DNA of 45,559 bases from Mycobacterium innocens (GTDB taxonomy: Bacteria > Actinomycetota > Actinomycetes > Mycobacteriales > Mycobacteriaceae): assembly GCF_900566055.1 (NCBI RefSeq), contig NZ_UPHQ01000160.1, positions 1 through 45,559 of the forward strand. The letters run 5' to 3'. The notes beneath the pieces are model-generated. The model saw only the letters and a list, made by a program, of their open reading frames with translations, made no database searches and was not told the DNA's origin. The stretch's first letter is position 1. Every line of letters starts with the position of its first letter. Shown piece after piece: positions 19,985 to 29,220 of this stretch. The position numbers and the translations under genes are program-made.

Positions 19985-20341
19985 GTGACTCTGCGACGGT
20001 TGATCATTGCGGTGGGTGCCGTGCTGTTGGTGGCCGGTGTCATCGGCCTGCTGGTGCCGGTGTCGGTGTCCAACAGCAACGGCGGTTCGATTTCCTGCGG
20101 AAACGGGTTCGCCACCGACCTGTCCGCGGCGCGAAACGCCAACGACAGCAATGGCGCCAACATCCCGATCCTCAACCAGGTCATCCCGCACACCGACTTC
20201 GTAGCTCAATGTGAATCGGCGGTATCGAGCCGGCGCATGTGGACCATCCCGCTGGTGGTCATCGGGGTCATCGGGATAGCCGGCGCGCTGGCGGTGCGGC
20301 GTTCTCAGGCCGCAGATACCAGCGTGGGAGAGGTCAGATAA
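19985..20341 (+). CDS. small two-helix membrane protein, unknown function
   Basis: 118 residues. A first hydrophobic helix at about 5-27, an exposed loop of about 55 residues with two cysteines (ISCGNGF and AQCESAV) that could form a disulfide, and a second helix at about 87-105. The GTG start has AGGAAGG 6 nt upstream. I do not recognise the family beyond similar small mycobacterial membrane proteins. Its stop overlaps the 3' end of the convergent ephD by 8 bp. Confidence 0.7.
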   Translation: MTLRRLIIAVGAVLLVAGVIGLLVPVSVSNSNGGSISCGNGFATDLSAARNANDSNGANIPILNQVIPHTDFVAQCESAVSSRRMWTIPLVVIGVIGIAGALAVRRSQAADTSVGEVR

Positions 20342-22118
20342 CCCGCATGCGGGCGGTACTGCGCAGCGCCTGGGGCAGCACCCGGGAAATGCCGTACAGC
20401 GCGTAGGCCTCCGGCGCTACCGGGCGGATGGGTTTGTTCTTCTTGACCGCCGACACGATCGCGTGAGCAACCTTGTCGGGCCCGTAGTGGCGTAGCGCAA
20501 ACATCTTGTCCAGCTGGCCGCGCCGGCCTTCGACCTGCTCTTCGCCCTTTCCGACCGGCGTGTCGAAGCGGGTGGCCGCAACGATGTTGGTGTCGATGAC
20601 GCCGGGACACACGGTGGTCAGGCCGATGCCGGCGGCGTCGAGTTCGGCCCGCAAACAGTCGGAGAACATGTACGTGGCCGCCTTGGAGGTGCAGTAGGCG
20701 CTCAGCGACTGCAACGGCGCGTAGGCGGCCATCGACGACACGTTGACGATGTGTCCCCCGGTGCCGCGCTCGACCAGGCGACGGCCAAAGGAACGGCAAC
20801 CGTTGACCACGCCGCCGAGATTGACGGCCAGCACCCGGTCGAACTGCTCGGCGGGAGTGTCCAGGAACCGGCCCGCCTGGCCGATGCCGGCATTGTTCAC
20901 GACGATATCGGGAACGCCGTGTCGACTGCTGACCTGCTCGGCGAACGCCTCGACCGCTTCGGCTTCGGACACGTCGAGCACGTACGGATGGGCGACGCCG
21001 CCGCGTGCCGCGATCTCCGCGGCGGTGTCTTTGACCGTGGCCTCGTCGATGTCACTGATCACCACCTCGGCACCCTCGCGGGCAAACGCGAGTGCGGTTT
21101 CGCGGCCGATTCCGCTGCCCGCCCCGGTGACGGCCACCAGGATGTCACCGAAGTGCTTGCGTGGCCGGCCGACCTGTGCCCGCAGCAGCGCGCGGCTGGG
21201 CGGGTTGCCTTCGACGAGGTCGGCGATGTCGTGCACCGCGGCCGCCATCACCTGCGGGTGCGACATCGGGGAAAAGTGGCCGGCTTTGATGTCTCGTCGC
21301 CACAGTCGCGGCACCCAGCGCGCGGTCTCGTCGTAGCCGTAGGGCCGCACATAGGGGTCCTGGGTGTTGACGATGAGCTGCACCGGGACGCCGATCACGG
21401 TGATGCCGCGACTGCGCCGCTGCCGGGAGAAAGCCCGAAAGTAGTTGGCGGGATACGTCTTCACCGAGCGAGCGGCATCGCTGGGCAGGTTGTCGGAGTG
21501 GTGGATCTGGTCGGCCGGGATGTTGTCGACCATGTTGCGGCGAACCGCCGCGAGCGAAAGCGCCACCCGCAGAAACAGTGGCGCCAACATCGGCACCGAA
21601 AACAGCGCCATGTAGCTTAACCGCAGCGCCTGGGCGAGCGACCGGAGAAACCGTCGCGGCCGCCACGGCCGGCGCAGCCCGCCCCAGACGTAATCGACCA
21701 ACTGTTCCTGACTCGGGCCGGACACCGAGGTGAACGAGGCGACTCGGTCCCCGGCGCCGGGGCGGGTCAGATACTCCCAGATGCCCACCGAGCCCCAATC
21801 GTGGCCCATGACGTGGACCGGCCGGCCCGGGCTCAGCTCGTCGATGACGGCGGCGAAGTCGTCGGCGAAACAAGCCATGGTGTAGGCCGAGACAGGTTTG
21901 GGCGCCGACGACAGGCCGACCCCGCGGTTGTCGTAGCGGATCACCCGGAAACGCTGCGCCAGCCGCGGAACCACGCCGTCCCACAACACGTGCGAGTCGG
22001 GAAAGCCGTGCACCAGCACCACCGCCGGACCGTCGGGGTTGCCGTCTTCGTAGACCGCGATACGAACACCGTCCGCGCTGTCGACGAACCGCTGGGGTGC
22101 CTGTTGTGCTGCCGGCAT
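20334..22118 (-). CDS. ephD: epoxide hydrolase-short-chain dehydrogenase fusion (EphD)
   Basis: 594 residues with two enzyme domains. The N-terminal alpha/beta-hydrolase domain (1-320) has the oxyanion motif HGFP at 37-40. The nucleophile is Asp107 in GHDWG (Asp in place of Ser, as in epoxide hydrolases), and the catalytic His is His281. The C-terminal SDR domain (326-594) has the cofactor loop TGAGSGIG at 331-338, NNAG at 408-411 and the active site Tyr475-x3-Lys479. In M. tuberculosis EphD has been linked to epoxy and keto mycolic acid metabolism, so an envelope-lipid role is likely. The ATG has GGAGG 4 nt upstream. Both domains look intact. Confidence 0.92.
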   Translation of the reverse strand: MPAAQQAPQRFVDSADGVRIAVYEDGNPDGPAVVLVHGFPDSHVLWDGVVPRLAQRFRVIRYDNRGVGLSSAPKPVSAYTMACFADDFAAVIDELSPGRPVHVMGHDWGSVGIWEYLTRPGAGDRVASFTSVSGPSQEQLVDYVWGGLRRPWRPRRFLRSLAQALRLSYMALFSVPMLAPLFLRVALSLAAVRRNMVDNIPADQIHHSDNLPSDAARSVKTYPANYFRAFSRQRRSRGITVIGVPVQLIVNTQDPYVRPYGYDETARWVPRLWRRDIKAGHFSPMSHPQVMAAAVHDIADLVEGNPPSRALLRAQVGRPRKHFGDILVAVTGAGSGIGRETALAFAREGAEVVISDIDEATVKDTAAEIAARGGVAHPYVLDVSEAEAVEAFAEQVSSRHGVPDIVVNNAGIGQAGRFLDTPAEQFDRVLAVNLGGVVNGCRSFGRRLVERGTGGHIVNVSSMAAYAPLQSLSAYCTSKAATYMFSDCLRAELDAAGIGLTTVCPGVIDTNIVAATRFDTPVGKGEEQVEGRRGQLDKMFALRHYGPDKVAHAIVSAVKKNKPIRPVAPEAYALYGISRVLPQALRSTARMRVI

Positions 22119-22352
22119 CGGACCTCCGTCTCACCTGCGACTTGCTTCGCCTACCAGTGGCCACACCGTAGCAAGGGCGCCGCACCGCCGCCGTTGCCGC
22201 CGGAAGGCGCCGCGCCCTGAATGCGTGCCGGCCGGGCGGCAGTGACAGGATAGGTTTTGACATCTACTTGGGTTCCGCACCCGGTGCACGACTGTGTGGT
22301 AAGCCAGAGGTCGGTTTGCGCCGACCGACGACCGATCGAGGAGTCAACAGAG
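22119..22352. other. divergent intergenic region ephD / dlaT
   Basis: 234 bp without a supported gene. It contains a TTGACA (22257-22262) and an overlapping TAGGTT (22251-22256), either of which could belong to the dlaT promoter. The latter would give a 5' leader of about 90 nt. The dlaT ribosome-binding site GAGGAG lies at about 22338-22343. Confidence 0.4.
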
Positions 22353-24137
22353 ATGGCCTTCTCAGTCCAGATGCCGGCACTCGGTGAGAGCGTCACCGAG
22401 GGAACCGTCACCCGCTGGCTCAAGCAGGAAGGCGACACGGTCGAGATCGACGAGCCCCTCGTCGAGGTGTCGACCGACAAGGTCGACACCGAAATCCCCT
22501 CGCCGGCCGCGGGCGTGCTGACCAAGATCATCGCCCAGGAGGACGACACGGTCGAGGTCGGCGGCGAACTGGCCATCATCGGCGATGCGTCGGAAAGCGG
22601 CGGCGACGAGAAGCCCTCCCAACCGGAACCGGAAGCCTCGGGTCCCGGTAAGGCCGAGCCGGCCTCCCAGGCCCAACCGGCGCCGGAGCCCGAACCGGAA
22701 CCCCAGGCGGTATCAGAACCCGCCCAGCCGTCGGCTTCCGCCGGCGACACCACACCGGTGCTGATGCCCGAACTCGGCGAATCGGTCACCGAAGGCACCG
22801 TGACTCGCTGGCTGAAGAAGGTCGGAGATTCGGTCGGAGTCGACGACCCGCTGGTGGAGGTCTCCACCGACAAGGTCGACACCGAGATCCCGTCACCGGT
22901 GGCCGGCGTTCTGGTCAGCATCACCGCTGAGGAAGACGACGTCGTCCAGGTCGGCGGTGAGTTGGCGCGGATCGGCACCGGCTCCCAAGCCGCCGCGCCG
23001 GCCGCACCCAAGCCGGCACCCGCACCCGAGGCCGAGCCTGAACCCAAAGCCGAACCCGCTCCCGAACCCAAGCCGGAGCCGGCCGCCAGGCCCGCTCCCG
23101 AATCCAAGCCGGAACCCGAGCCGAAACCCGCCACCGCGCCCGCGCCGAAGGCCGAAGCGCCACCATCTCAGCCCGCGGTCCAAGGCGGAGCCGAAGGCAC
23201 CCCGTACGTCACGCCACTGGTGCGAAAGCTGGCCTCACAGCACAACATCGACCTCGCCGAGGTGACCGGCACCGGCGTCGGCGGCCGGATCCGCAAGCAG
23301 GACGTGCTGGCCGCGGCAGAACAGCAGAAACCAGCCGCGCAGGCGCCGGCTCCAGGCCCTGCGCCGGCTGCCAAAGCCGCCGCCCCGTCCGCCCCCGCCC
23401 CCGTATTGGCGCATCTGCGCGGCACCACGCAGAGGGCCAGCCGGATCCGCCAGATCACCGCCAACAAGACTCGCGAGTCTTTGCAGGCGACGGCGCAGCT
23501 CACGCAGACCCACGAAGTCGACATGACGAAGATCGTGGCGCTGCGCGCCCGGGCCAAGGCGGCGTTCGCCGAACGGGAGGGGGTGAATCTGACCTTCCTG
23601 CCGTTCTTCGCCCGAGCGGTCATCGACGCCCTCAAGATTCATCCCAACATCAACGCCAGCTACAACGAGCAGACCAAGGAGATCACCTACTACGACGCCG
23701 AGCACCTCGGGTTCGCCGTCGACACCGAGCAGGGTCTGCTCTCCCCCGTCATCCACAACGCCGGCGACTTGTCGCTGGCCGGGCTGGCCCGCGCGATTGC
23801 CGACATCGCCGCCCGCGCGCGCTCGGGCAACTTGAAGCCCGACGAGTTGTCCGGCGGCACGTTCACCATCACCAACATCGGCAGCCAGGGTGCCTTGTTC
23901 GACACGCCGATATTGGTGCCGCCGCAGGCCGCCATGTTGGGTACCGGAGCGATCGTCAAACGGCCCAGGGTGATCGTCGACTCCTTCGGCAACGAATCGA
24001 TCGGCGTGCGCTCCGTGTGCTATCTGCCGCTGACCTACGACCATCGCCTCATCGACGGTGCGGATGCGGGACGTTTCCTCAGCACCATCAAGCACCGTCT
24101 GGAAGAGGGAGCGTTCGAAGCAGACCTGGGTCTGTGA
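22353..24137 (+). CDS. dlaT: dihydrolipoamide acyltransferase E2 (DlaT)
   Basis: 594 residues. E2 of pyruvate dehydrogenase; in mycobacteria it also belongs to the peroxynitrite reductase complex with Lpd, AhpD and AhpC. There are two N-terminal lipoyl domains with lipoylated Lys43 and Lys174, both in [15 protein letters not shown]. Long Pro/Glu/Ala/Lys linkers follow each. The peripheral-subunit-binding domain is [33 protein letters not shown] at about 290-325. The catalytic domain ends in [16 protein letters not shown], with the active His and Asp. It is about 40 residues longer than the M. tuberculosis protein (553), all in the linkers. The ATG has GAGGAG upstream. It needs LipB and LipA, encoded 6.7 kb downstream, for activity. 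Confidence 0.95.
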   Translation: MAFSVQMPALGESVTEGTVTRWLKQEGDTVEIDEPLVEVSTDKVDTEIPSPAAGVLTKIIAQEDDTVEVGGELAIIGDASESGGDEKPSQPEPEASGPGKAEPASQAQPAPEPEPEPQAVSEPAQPSASAGDTTPVLMPELGESVTEGTVTRWLKKVGDSVGVDDPLVEVSTDKVDTEIPSPVAGVLVSITAEEDDVVQVGGELARIGTGSQAAAPAAPKPAPAPEAEPEPKAEPAPEPKPEPAARPAPESKPEPEPKPATAPAPKAEAPPSQPAVQGGAEGTPYVTPLVRKLASQHNIDLAEVTGTGVGGRIRKQDVLAAAEQQKPAAQAPAPGPAPAAKAAAPSAPAPVLAHLRGTTQRASRIRQITANKTRESLQATAQLTQTHEVDMTKIVALRARAKAAFAEREGVNLTFLPFFARAVIDALKIHPNINASYNEQTKEITYYDAEHLGFAVDTEQGLLSPVIHNAGDLSLAGLARAIADIAARARSGNLKPDELSGGTFTITNIGSQGALFDTPILVPPQAAMLGTGAIVKRPRVIVDSFGNESIGVRSVCYLPLTYDHRLIDGADAGRFLSTIKHRLEEGAFEADLGL

Positions 24138-24176
24138 TGGGCCGTCAAGAAGGGCCGAGAAAGGCTAGATGAAACG

Positions 24177-25088
24177 GTGCCCGAGACGGTTGTCGCGATA
24201 GCGGGTTCGTCCGGCTTGATCGGCTCGGCTTTGGCCGCCGCGCTTCGCGCCGCCGACCATACGGTGCTTCGCATCGTGCGCCGGACACCGGCGAGTTCCG
24301 AAGAATTGCACTGGAATCCCGACAGCGGCGAATTCGATCCCGACGTACTCACCGGCGTCGACGCCGTGGTCAACCTGTGCGGCGTCAATATCGGCCGGCG
24401 CCGCTGGTCGGGGGCGTTCAAACAGAACCTGCGGGACAGCCGGATCACGCCCACCGAGGTGCTGTCCGCCGCCGTCGCCGACGCCGGTGTCAGCACCCTG
24501 ATCAACGCCAGCGCGGTGGGTTACTACGGAGACACCCGAAACCGCGTCGTCGACGAAAACGACTCAGCCGGAGGGGGTTTCCTGGCCCAGCTGTGTGTTG
24601 ATTGGGAAGCCGCCACGCTGCCTGCCCAGTACGCCGGCACTCGTGTGGTGCTGGCCCGCACCGGGCTGGTGCTGGCTCCGGCCGGGGGCGCGCTGCGCCC
24701 GATGCGGCCGGCATTCTCGGTGGGCCTGGGGGCGCGGCTGGGTAGCGGCCGTCAGTACATGTCGTGGATCAGCCTCGAGGACGAGGTGCGGGCGCTGCTG
24801 TTCGCCATCTCCAACCCCGACTTGTCCGGGCCGGTGAACATGACCGGGCCGGCGCCGGTGACCAACGCCGAGTTCACCACCGCGCTCGGCCGGGCACTGA
24901 ACCGCCCGACGCCGTTGATGCTGCCCGGGTTCGCGGTGCGCGCCGCGCTCGGGGAGTTCGCCGACGAAGTACTGCTCAGCGGTCAGCGCGCCATCCCGGC
25001 TGCACTGGAAGAAACTGGTTTTCAGTTCCACCACAACACAATTGGCGAAGCCCTGCGCTACGCCACCGCGCGGCGCGACCACGCTTAG
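24177..25088 (+). CDS. TIGR01777/DUF1731 family epimerase-like SDR (Rv2216-like)
   Basis: 303 residues, an extended short-chain dehydrogenase/epimerase fold. The cofactor loop is [18 protein letters not shown] at the N-terminus, then [19 protein letters not shown] and the active-site region [10 protein letters not shown]. The C-terminal DUF1731 segment contains [30 protein letters not shown]. It is related to YfcH and the plant cell-division inhibitor SulA-like proteins. The substrate is not known. It starts with GTG 39 nt after dlaT on the same strand, a conserved neighbour pair in mycobacteria. Confidence 0.87.
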   Translation: MPETVVAIAGSSGLIGSALAAALRAADHTVLRIVRRTPASSEELHWNPDSGEFDPDVLTGVDAVVNLCGVNIGRRRWSGAFKQNLRDSRITPTEVLSAAVADAGVSTLINASAVGYYGDTRNRVVDENDSAGGGFLAQLCVDWEAATLPAQYAGTRVVLARTGLVLAPAGGALRPMRPAFSVGLGARLGSGRQYMSWISLEDEVRALLFAISNPDLSGPVNMTGPAPVTNAEFTTALGRALNRPTPLMLPGFAVRAALGEFADEVLLSGQRAIPAALEETGFQFHHNTIGEALRYATARRDHA

Positions 25089-25125
25089 CGCTCAGCTGTT
25101 TTTTGCTCGGCGTATCCCCTTCCGA

Positions 25126-25143
25126 TACACATCCATTCGTGTA
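25126..25143. promoter_or_regulatory. palindromic operator candidate upstream of the accessory operon
   Basis: TACAC-N8-GTGTA. It overlaps a TACTCT -10 candidate at 25142-25147 and therefore lies between -35 and -10. A second short inverted repeat (GTATC-N7-GATAC, 25112-25128) abuts it. The placement suits a repressor, but no regulator gene is adjacent. Confidence 0.4.
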
Positions 25144-25147
25144 CTCT
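25142..25147 (+). promoter_or_regulatory. -10 candidate of the accessory operon
   Basis: TACTCT, about 50 nt before the GTG start of the flavodoxin-like gene, leaving a leader that carries the GGAG ribosome-binding site. Confidence 0.4.
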
Positions 25148-25199
25148 TCGCTTGCGGTCTCATCGAAATTCCACCAGCGGCCAACAAATGGAGAAACGC

Positions 25200-25952
25200 G
25201 TGGCGACGTCGGTATTCCACGACCTGAAAAAGGAAGGGCCGCTCTACGCGCTCTTTCTGAACTGCACCCTGAAAAATGCACCCGAAGTTTCGAACACCGA
25301 GGCGCTGTGCAATCTGCTGATCGAGCGTCTACGGGCTCACGAACCCGACATCGAAACCGAGATCGTCCGGGTCGTCGACTACAACATCAAGCCCGGGGTG
25401 ATGAACGACGAGGGCGACGGGGACGAGTGGCCGGCGATCCTGGAAAAGGTCAAGCGCTGCAACATCATCGTGGCCGCAATGCCGATCTGGATGGGCGTGC
25501 GGTCGTCGCTGATGCAGCGGGTGATCGAACGGCTCGACGGCACCACCAAGACGGTGATGTGCGAACGGACCGGACAGTTCCCGCTCTACGGGTCGGTGGC
25601 GGGCATCGTGGTCACCGGCAACGAGGACGGTAGCCATGACTGTGTGGCCAACACGTTCGCCAACCTCCTGCACTTCGGCGCGACGGTCCCACCCAATACC
25701 GACGTGTACTGGGTCGGTGACGCCGGACCCGGAGCCAGCTACATCGAGGCCGGCGGCGAGTTGTCCCCGTACGTGCGCCGGAACGCCGAGCTGACCGCGC
25801 TCAACCTGCTCTTTGCGGCAAAGCTGTTGCGAGCGAACCCCTACACCATCAACATCGCCGAACATAACGCAAAGATGATGGCACGCAACAAGGTCAAGGA
25901 AGCGGCCATGAAGCTCGCGATCAAGCATATGCGCGAAAACATGCCAGACTGA
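25200..25952 (+). CDS. flavodoxin-like NADPH-dependent FMN reductase family protein
   Basis: 250 residues from the GTG at 25200. The N-terminal FMN phosphate-binding segment LFLNCTLKNAPEVSNTEAL is followed by ILEKVKRCNIIVAAMPIWMGVRSSLMQRVIERL and GIVVTGNEDGSHDC. This is the PF03358-type fold of flavin reductases and quinone reductases. The GTG is preferred because GGAG lies 6 nt before it; an ATG four codons earlier (25188) is also in frame. It is the first gene of a four-gene plus-strand set with gaps of 32, 21 and -1 nt. It could supply reduced flavin or reduce a quinone-like intermediate; the substrate is unknown. Confidence 0.83.
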   Translation: MATSVFHDLKKEGPLYALFLNCTLKNAPEVSNTEALCNLLIERLRAHEPDIETEIVRVVDYNIKPGVMNDEGDGDEWPAILEKVKRCNIIVAAMPIWMGVRSSLMQRVIERLDGTTKTVMCERTGQFPLYGSVAGIVVTGNEDGSHDCVANTFANLLHFGATVPPNTDVYWVGDAGPGASYIEAGGELSPYVRRNAELTALNLLFAAKLLRANPYTINIAEHNAKMMARNKVKEAAMKLAIKHMRENMPD

Positions 25953-25984
25953 ACCGGCAGCGATTTAGTCTGAAAGCCAGCGTT

Positions 25985-26839
25985 ATGCGGTCTTCCGGAG
26001 ATCCGGTTCCCAGTATCAGCGAGGCCGCGGCCACTGGGGAAATCGCGGACCTCTATGCCGACATCCGCCAAACGCTCGGAATGACTTTCGTCAATCTGAT
26101 CTGGCGTAATCTCGCCTCGATCCCCGGTGCGTTGCGCTGGACCTGGGAGACGATGAAACCCCTCTATGCCAATGGCGCGGTGTACTGGGAAGCCGACGCG
26201 CTGCGCCAGGGGCAAGAGTTGCCGCCGGTACCGCAACTCAGTGCTGCCGCGCTGCAATCCGTCGGAATCGGAGCCGATGACCAAAATGTCATCCGCACAA
26301 CACTTTCCGGGTATGACACCGGCAATCCGCTCAACCTGGTGGGGTTCTGCGCCGTCCGGGCCCGGCTGCACGGCCTGACCCCGCCCGCGTGCCCATGGAT
26401 TCAGCAGCCACCCCGCCGGCCACCGCCGGCCGCATGTGCGCTGTTGATGAACCTGGACAAGATGCCGCCGCATGTCGCGGAAATGGTACGCATCGTGAAT
26501 CTGATCGGAGCCCGCGGCCGGGCGCGCGACCTACAGGTCAGCCTGCCCAGAAACCTTGCTCATTGGCCGGGCATGCTGGTGCTCTACTACACCGCCCTGC
26601 AACCCCTGCACGACAACGGCTCGCTGCTGGCCGCGATCGACGCGGTGATCGCCGACGGCAGACGACGCGGGCACGCAGTCAGCGGCGCGCTGGGGAACAC
26701 CGACCTGCCGGACGCCGAAATCGCTACGGCCATCAGGGATTCACTGGAAAACCTGGTGCCGAACGCGATGGCACGGATGATCCCGGTGGTGAGCCTGCTA
26801 CTTCGCTTGCTGCCTCGTGAAACCGACAATGCGCGCTAA
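25985..26839 (+). CDS. DehI-like protein (2-haloacid dehalogenase fold), activity doubtful
   Basis: 284 residues. The order of motifs follows the DehI family: SEAAATGEIADLYADIR, NLASIPGALRWTWETMKPLY, then the hinge GYDTGNPLNLV, and a second half with NLAHWPGMLVLYYTALQPLHDNG. The two halves resemble each other, in keeping with the internal duplication of DehI. Characterised DehI enzymes remove halogen from D- and L-2-haloacids with an Asp-activated water. In the enzyme I remember, that Asp lies seven residues before the Trp of the WP motif; here that place is Leu, and the nearest Asp (in RDLQ) is 12 residues before. So dehalogenase activity cannot be assumed. The middle contains a Pro/Arg-rich insert (QQPPRRPPP). 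It has only a weak ribosome-binding site and lies within the operon. Confidence 0.62.
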   Translation: MRSSGDPVPSISEAAATGEIADLYADIRQTLGMTFVNLIWRNLASIPGALRWTWETMKPLYANGAVYWEADALRQGQELPPVPQLSAAALQSVGIGADDQNVIRTTLSGYDTGNPLNLVGFCAVRARLHGLTPPACPWIQQPPRRPPPAACALLMNLDKMPPHVAEMVRIVNLIGARGRARDLQVSLPRNLAHWPGMLVLYYTALQPLHDNGSLLAAIDAVIADGRRRGHAVSGALGNTDLPDAEIATAIRDSLENLVPNAMARMIPVVSLLLRLLPRETDNAR

Positions 26840-26860
26840 CAGAAGGGATTGGACGAAGTC

Positions 26861-27523
26861 ATGCAACTCATGGAACTGGTAGCTGGTCTCGGCGTCGCCG
26901 ACGTCGTCGACGCGATGATGATGATGACGCATCAACACCGTGCGCACATCATCGAACTGCGCAGCCCCGACCCGGATCGCGTCCTCGTCGGCCCGGCGGT
27001 GACCATCTCCTTTCTGCCGGTACGCAAGGACCTGATGGATCCGCAGAAGCACAGCCTCGGGCCGGCCATCTACCGCGCCGTCGCCGAACATGAGGCCAAC
27101 GGTGCCGTCCTGGTGATGGCGTCCAATGGATACCAGCAGACCTCGCTCGGCGGCGGCACCAAGCTCAGTCGCGTTGAAAACCTGGGCATGGCAGGCATTC
27201 TCGCCGACGGCATGCTGCGCGACTTTGAGGAACTGAGCACCTACAACTTCGCGACGTACTGCCACGGCGAAACGGTGCGCGCCGGCGGCAATGAGATTCA
27301 GCCCTATCTGGCCGATGTTCCGGTGGCGGTCGGCGGGGTCACGGTGGTACCAGGCGACGTGATCTTCGCCAAGGGGTCGACGGCCGTGGTCATCCCCGGC
27401 GCCGAGGCCGAGACGATCCTGACCAAGGCGCGCCAGGTGATGCAGAAGATGGACCAGATGAAAGAGGGCCTGAAATCCGAAGACCCGCAGGCGGTGCTTA
27501 GCCACGGCAGCGGTGAGCTCTGA
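26861..27523 (+). CDS. RraA-like / HMG-CHA aldolase family protein
   Basis: 220 residues from the ATG at 26861; a TTG four codons earlier is an alternative. The family includes the RNase E inhibitor RraA and the divalent-metal 4-hydroxy-4-methyl-2-oxoglutarate aldolases and oxaloacetate decarboxylases. The central segment SLGGGTKLSRVENLGMAGILADGMLRDFEEL contains the Arg120-Asp121 pair of the aldolase active site, after a conserved Gly-rich loop. That favours a lyase that releases pyruvate or a related 2-oxoacid over an RNase regulator. The C-terminal 45 residues (EAETILTKARQVMQKMDQMKEGL) look helical and may mediate oligomerisation. Its stop overlaps the next start (TGATG). Confidence 0.75.
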   Translation: MQLMELVAGLGVADVVDAMMMMTHQHRAHIIELRSPDPDRVLVGPAVTISFLPVRKDLMDPQKHSLGPAIYRAVAEHEANGAVLVMASNGYQQTSLGGGTKLSRVENLGMAGILADGMLRDFEELSTYNFATYCHGETVRAGGNEIQPYLADVPVAVGGVTVVPGDVIFAKGSTAVVIPGAEAETILTKARQVMQKMDQMKEGLKSEDPQAVLSHGSGEL

Positions 27524-29199
27524 TGCCGCCGTCGAATACCAGCGAGCAGATCGTCGAGGCGCTCGCGGCCGAAGGCGTCGAGTATGTGTTCGGTATTCCC
27601 GGCGATGAGAACCTGCATTTCATGGAGGCGCTGCGCAAGGACGGGCGGATCACATTCGTCCTGTTCCGCCACGAACAGGCCGCGGGTTTCGCGGCCGCGG
27701 CCTACGGCCGCCTGACCGGCAAGCTCGCTGTTGCCATGTCGACGCTGGGCGCCGGGGCGATGAACCTGACCACCCCGGTCGCCCACGCTTATCTGGCGGC
27801 CATGCCGATGCTGGTCATCACCGGTCAAAAAGCGGTGCGCGACAACCGCATGGGGCAATACCAGCTTGTCGACGTGGTCGACGTGATGCGCCCCATCACC
27901 AAGTTCGCGGCCAAGATTCCGTCCGGGCATATGGCCGGCTCGCTGCTGCGGCAGGCGATGATGTCGGCGTTGGGCGGCCGTCAGGGGCCAGCGCACCTGG
28001 AACTGCCCGACGATGTAGCCCAGGAGACCGAGCTGGGCCCGCTGGTTCCGTGCCGGCACGGCGACATTCCGGTAGCCACCCAGGACAGCATCGTGGTCGC
28101 GGCCAAGCTGATCCAGAACGCGAGCCGGCCATTGATCATGGTGGGCGGTGGCACCCGCGCCAACCGGCCCGCCGTCGCGGCGGCGGTACGGGAATTGATC
28201 ACCAAGACGCAGATCCCGTTCGTGGCGACGATGATGGGCAAGGGCGTCGCCAACGAGGACGACCCGAACTATCTGGGCTGTTCGATCATGCCCGGCGACT
28301 ATCCGAACTGCGCCATCCAGTCCGCCGACGTCGTGCTCAACATCGGTCACGACGTGATGGAGAAGCCGACCATGTTCATGCAGCCCGACGACGGGCGCAC
28401 CGTCATCCATCTCAATCCCTTTGCCGCCCAGGGGGACAACTCGTATTTCCCGCAAGTACAGGTGGTCGGCGAGATGGCCGACGCGCTGCGCCGACTGACC
28501 GCGCAGCTCGCCCCGAACCCGGCGTGGGATCACAACGGCTTCCGCAACCTCGGAAAAGCCATGCAGGACAGCATCAAACGCTCCGTCGCGGACACTTCGT
28601 TCCCCGCCAAACAGGGACATCTGATCGCCACCCTGCGCGAGTTCATGGCCGACGAGGACATCCTCTCGCTCGACAACGGCATTCACATGATGTGGGCCAC
28701 GCGAAACTTCAACGCCCGCCAACCCAACACCATGCTGATCGATCATGCGCTGGGATCGATGGGGATCAGCCTGCCGGCCGCGATTGCCGCCAAACTTGTT
28801 CATCCCGAACGCAAGGTAGTGGTGCTCACCGGCGACGGCGGTTTCGCGATGAACAGCCAAGACCTGGAAACGGCCGTCCGCCTCGGGCTCGATCTGATTG
28901 TCGTGGTGTTCAACGACAGCAGCCTTGCCATGATCGCGCTCAAGCAGATGGTCGACGGCTACCAACGCTACGGCGTGGACTTCGCCAACCCGGATTTCGT
29001 CGCGTACGCCCACAGCTACGGAGCCACCGGCCATCGGCTTGACGATCCCGCCAAGTTCCGCGCCATACTCGATCAGGCCGCGGCGGCCGGCGGTGTGCAC
29101 ATCATCGATGCGCCCGTCGACCCACAACAGAACCTGGCGCTGATGATGGAAATGCGCTCGGTCGACTGCCAAAAGCTGCTGTCCGGCGGCGGGCAGTAA
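27523..29199 (+). CDS. thiamine diphosphate-dependent enzyme, acetolactate synthase-like
   Basis: 558 residues with the three domains of the acetohydroxyacid synthase/benzoylformate decarboxylase superfamily. The N-terminal pyrimidine-binding domain has GIPGDENLHFMEAL and the catalytic Glu51 in FRHEQAAGFAA. The central domain contains PLIMVGGGTRANRPAV. The C-terminal diphosphate-binding domain has TGDGGFAMNSQDLETAVRLGLDLIVVVFND (GDG to ND metal motif). It could ligate or decarboxylate a 2-oxoacid. It has no regulatory subunit beside it, so it is probably a catabolic and not the biosynthetic enzyme. The start codon is coupled to the aldolase-like gene by a 1-nt overlap. If that protein makes a 2-oxoacid, this enzyme could use it; this is inference. 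Confidence 0.85.
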   Translation: MPPSNTSEQIVEALAAEGVEYVFGIPGDENLHFMEALRKDGRITFVLFRHEQAAGFAAAAYGRLTGKLAVAMSTLGAGAMNLTTPVAHAYLAAMPMLVITGQKAVRDNRMGQYQLVDVVDVMRPITKFAAKIPSGHMAGSLLRQAMMSALGGRQGPAHLELPDDVAQETELGPLVPCRHGDIPVATQDSIVVAAKLIQNASRPLIMVGGGTRANRPAVAAAVRELITKTQIPFVATMMGKGVANEDDPNYLGCSIMPGDYPNCAIQSADVVLNIGHDVMEKPTMFMQPDDGRTVIHLNPFAAQGDNSYFPQVQVVGEMADALRRLTAQLAPNPAWDHNGFRNLGKAMQDSIKRSVADTSFPAKQGHLIATLREFMADEDILSLDNGIHMMWATRNFNARQPNTMLIDHALGSMGISLPAAIAAKLVHPERKVVVLTGDGGFAMNSQDLETAVRLGLDLIVVVFNDSSLAMIALKQMVDGYQRYGVDFANPDFVAYAHSYGATGHRLDDPAKFRAILDQAAAAGGVHIIDAPVDPQQNLALMMEMRSVDCQKLLSGGGQ

Positions 29200-29220
29200 C
29201 CGCGGTACCGAGCCCGGTGG

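Noticed and set aside
22151..23134. 327-codon Ser/Gly-rich minus-strand ORF
   Set aside because: It is the reverse of the Pro/Glu/Ala linkers and lipoyl domains of DlaT.
27304..29172. 622-codon minus-strand ORF antisense to the ThDP enzyme gene
   Set aside because: Its His/Arg/Gly-rich composition is typical of antisense high-GC reading; the opposite strand encodes a complete enzyme.
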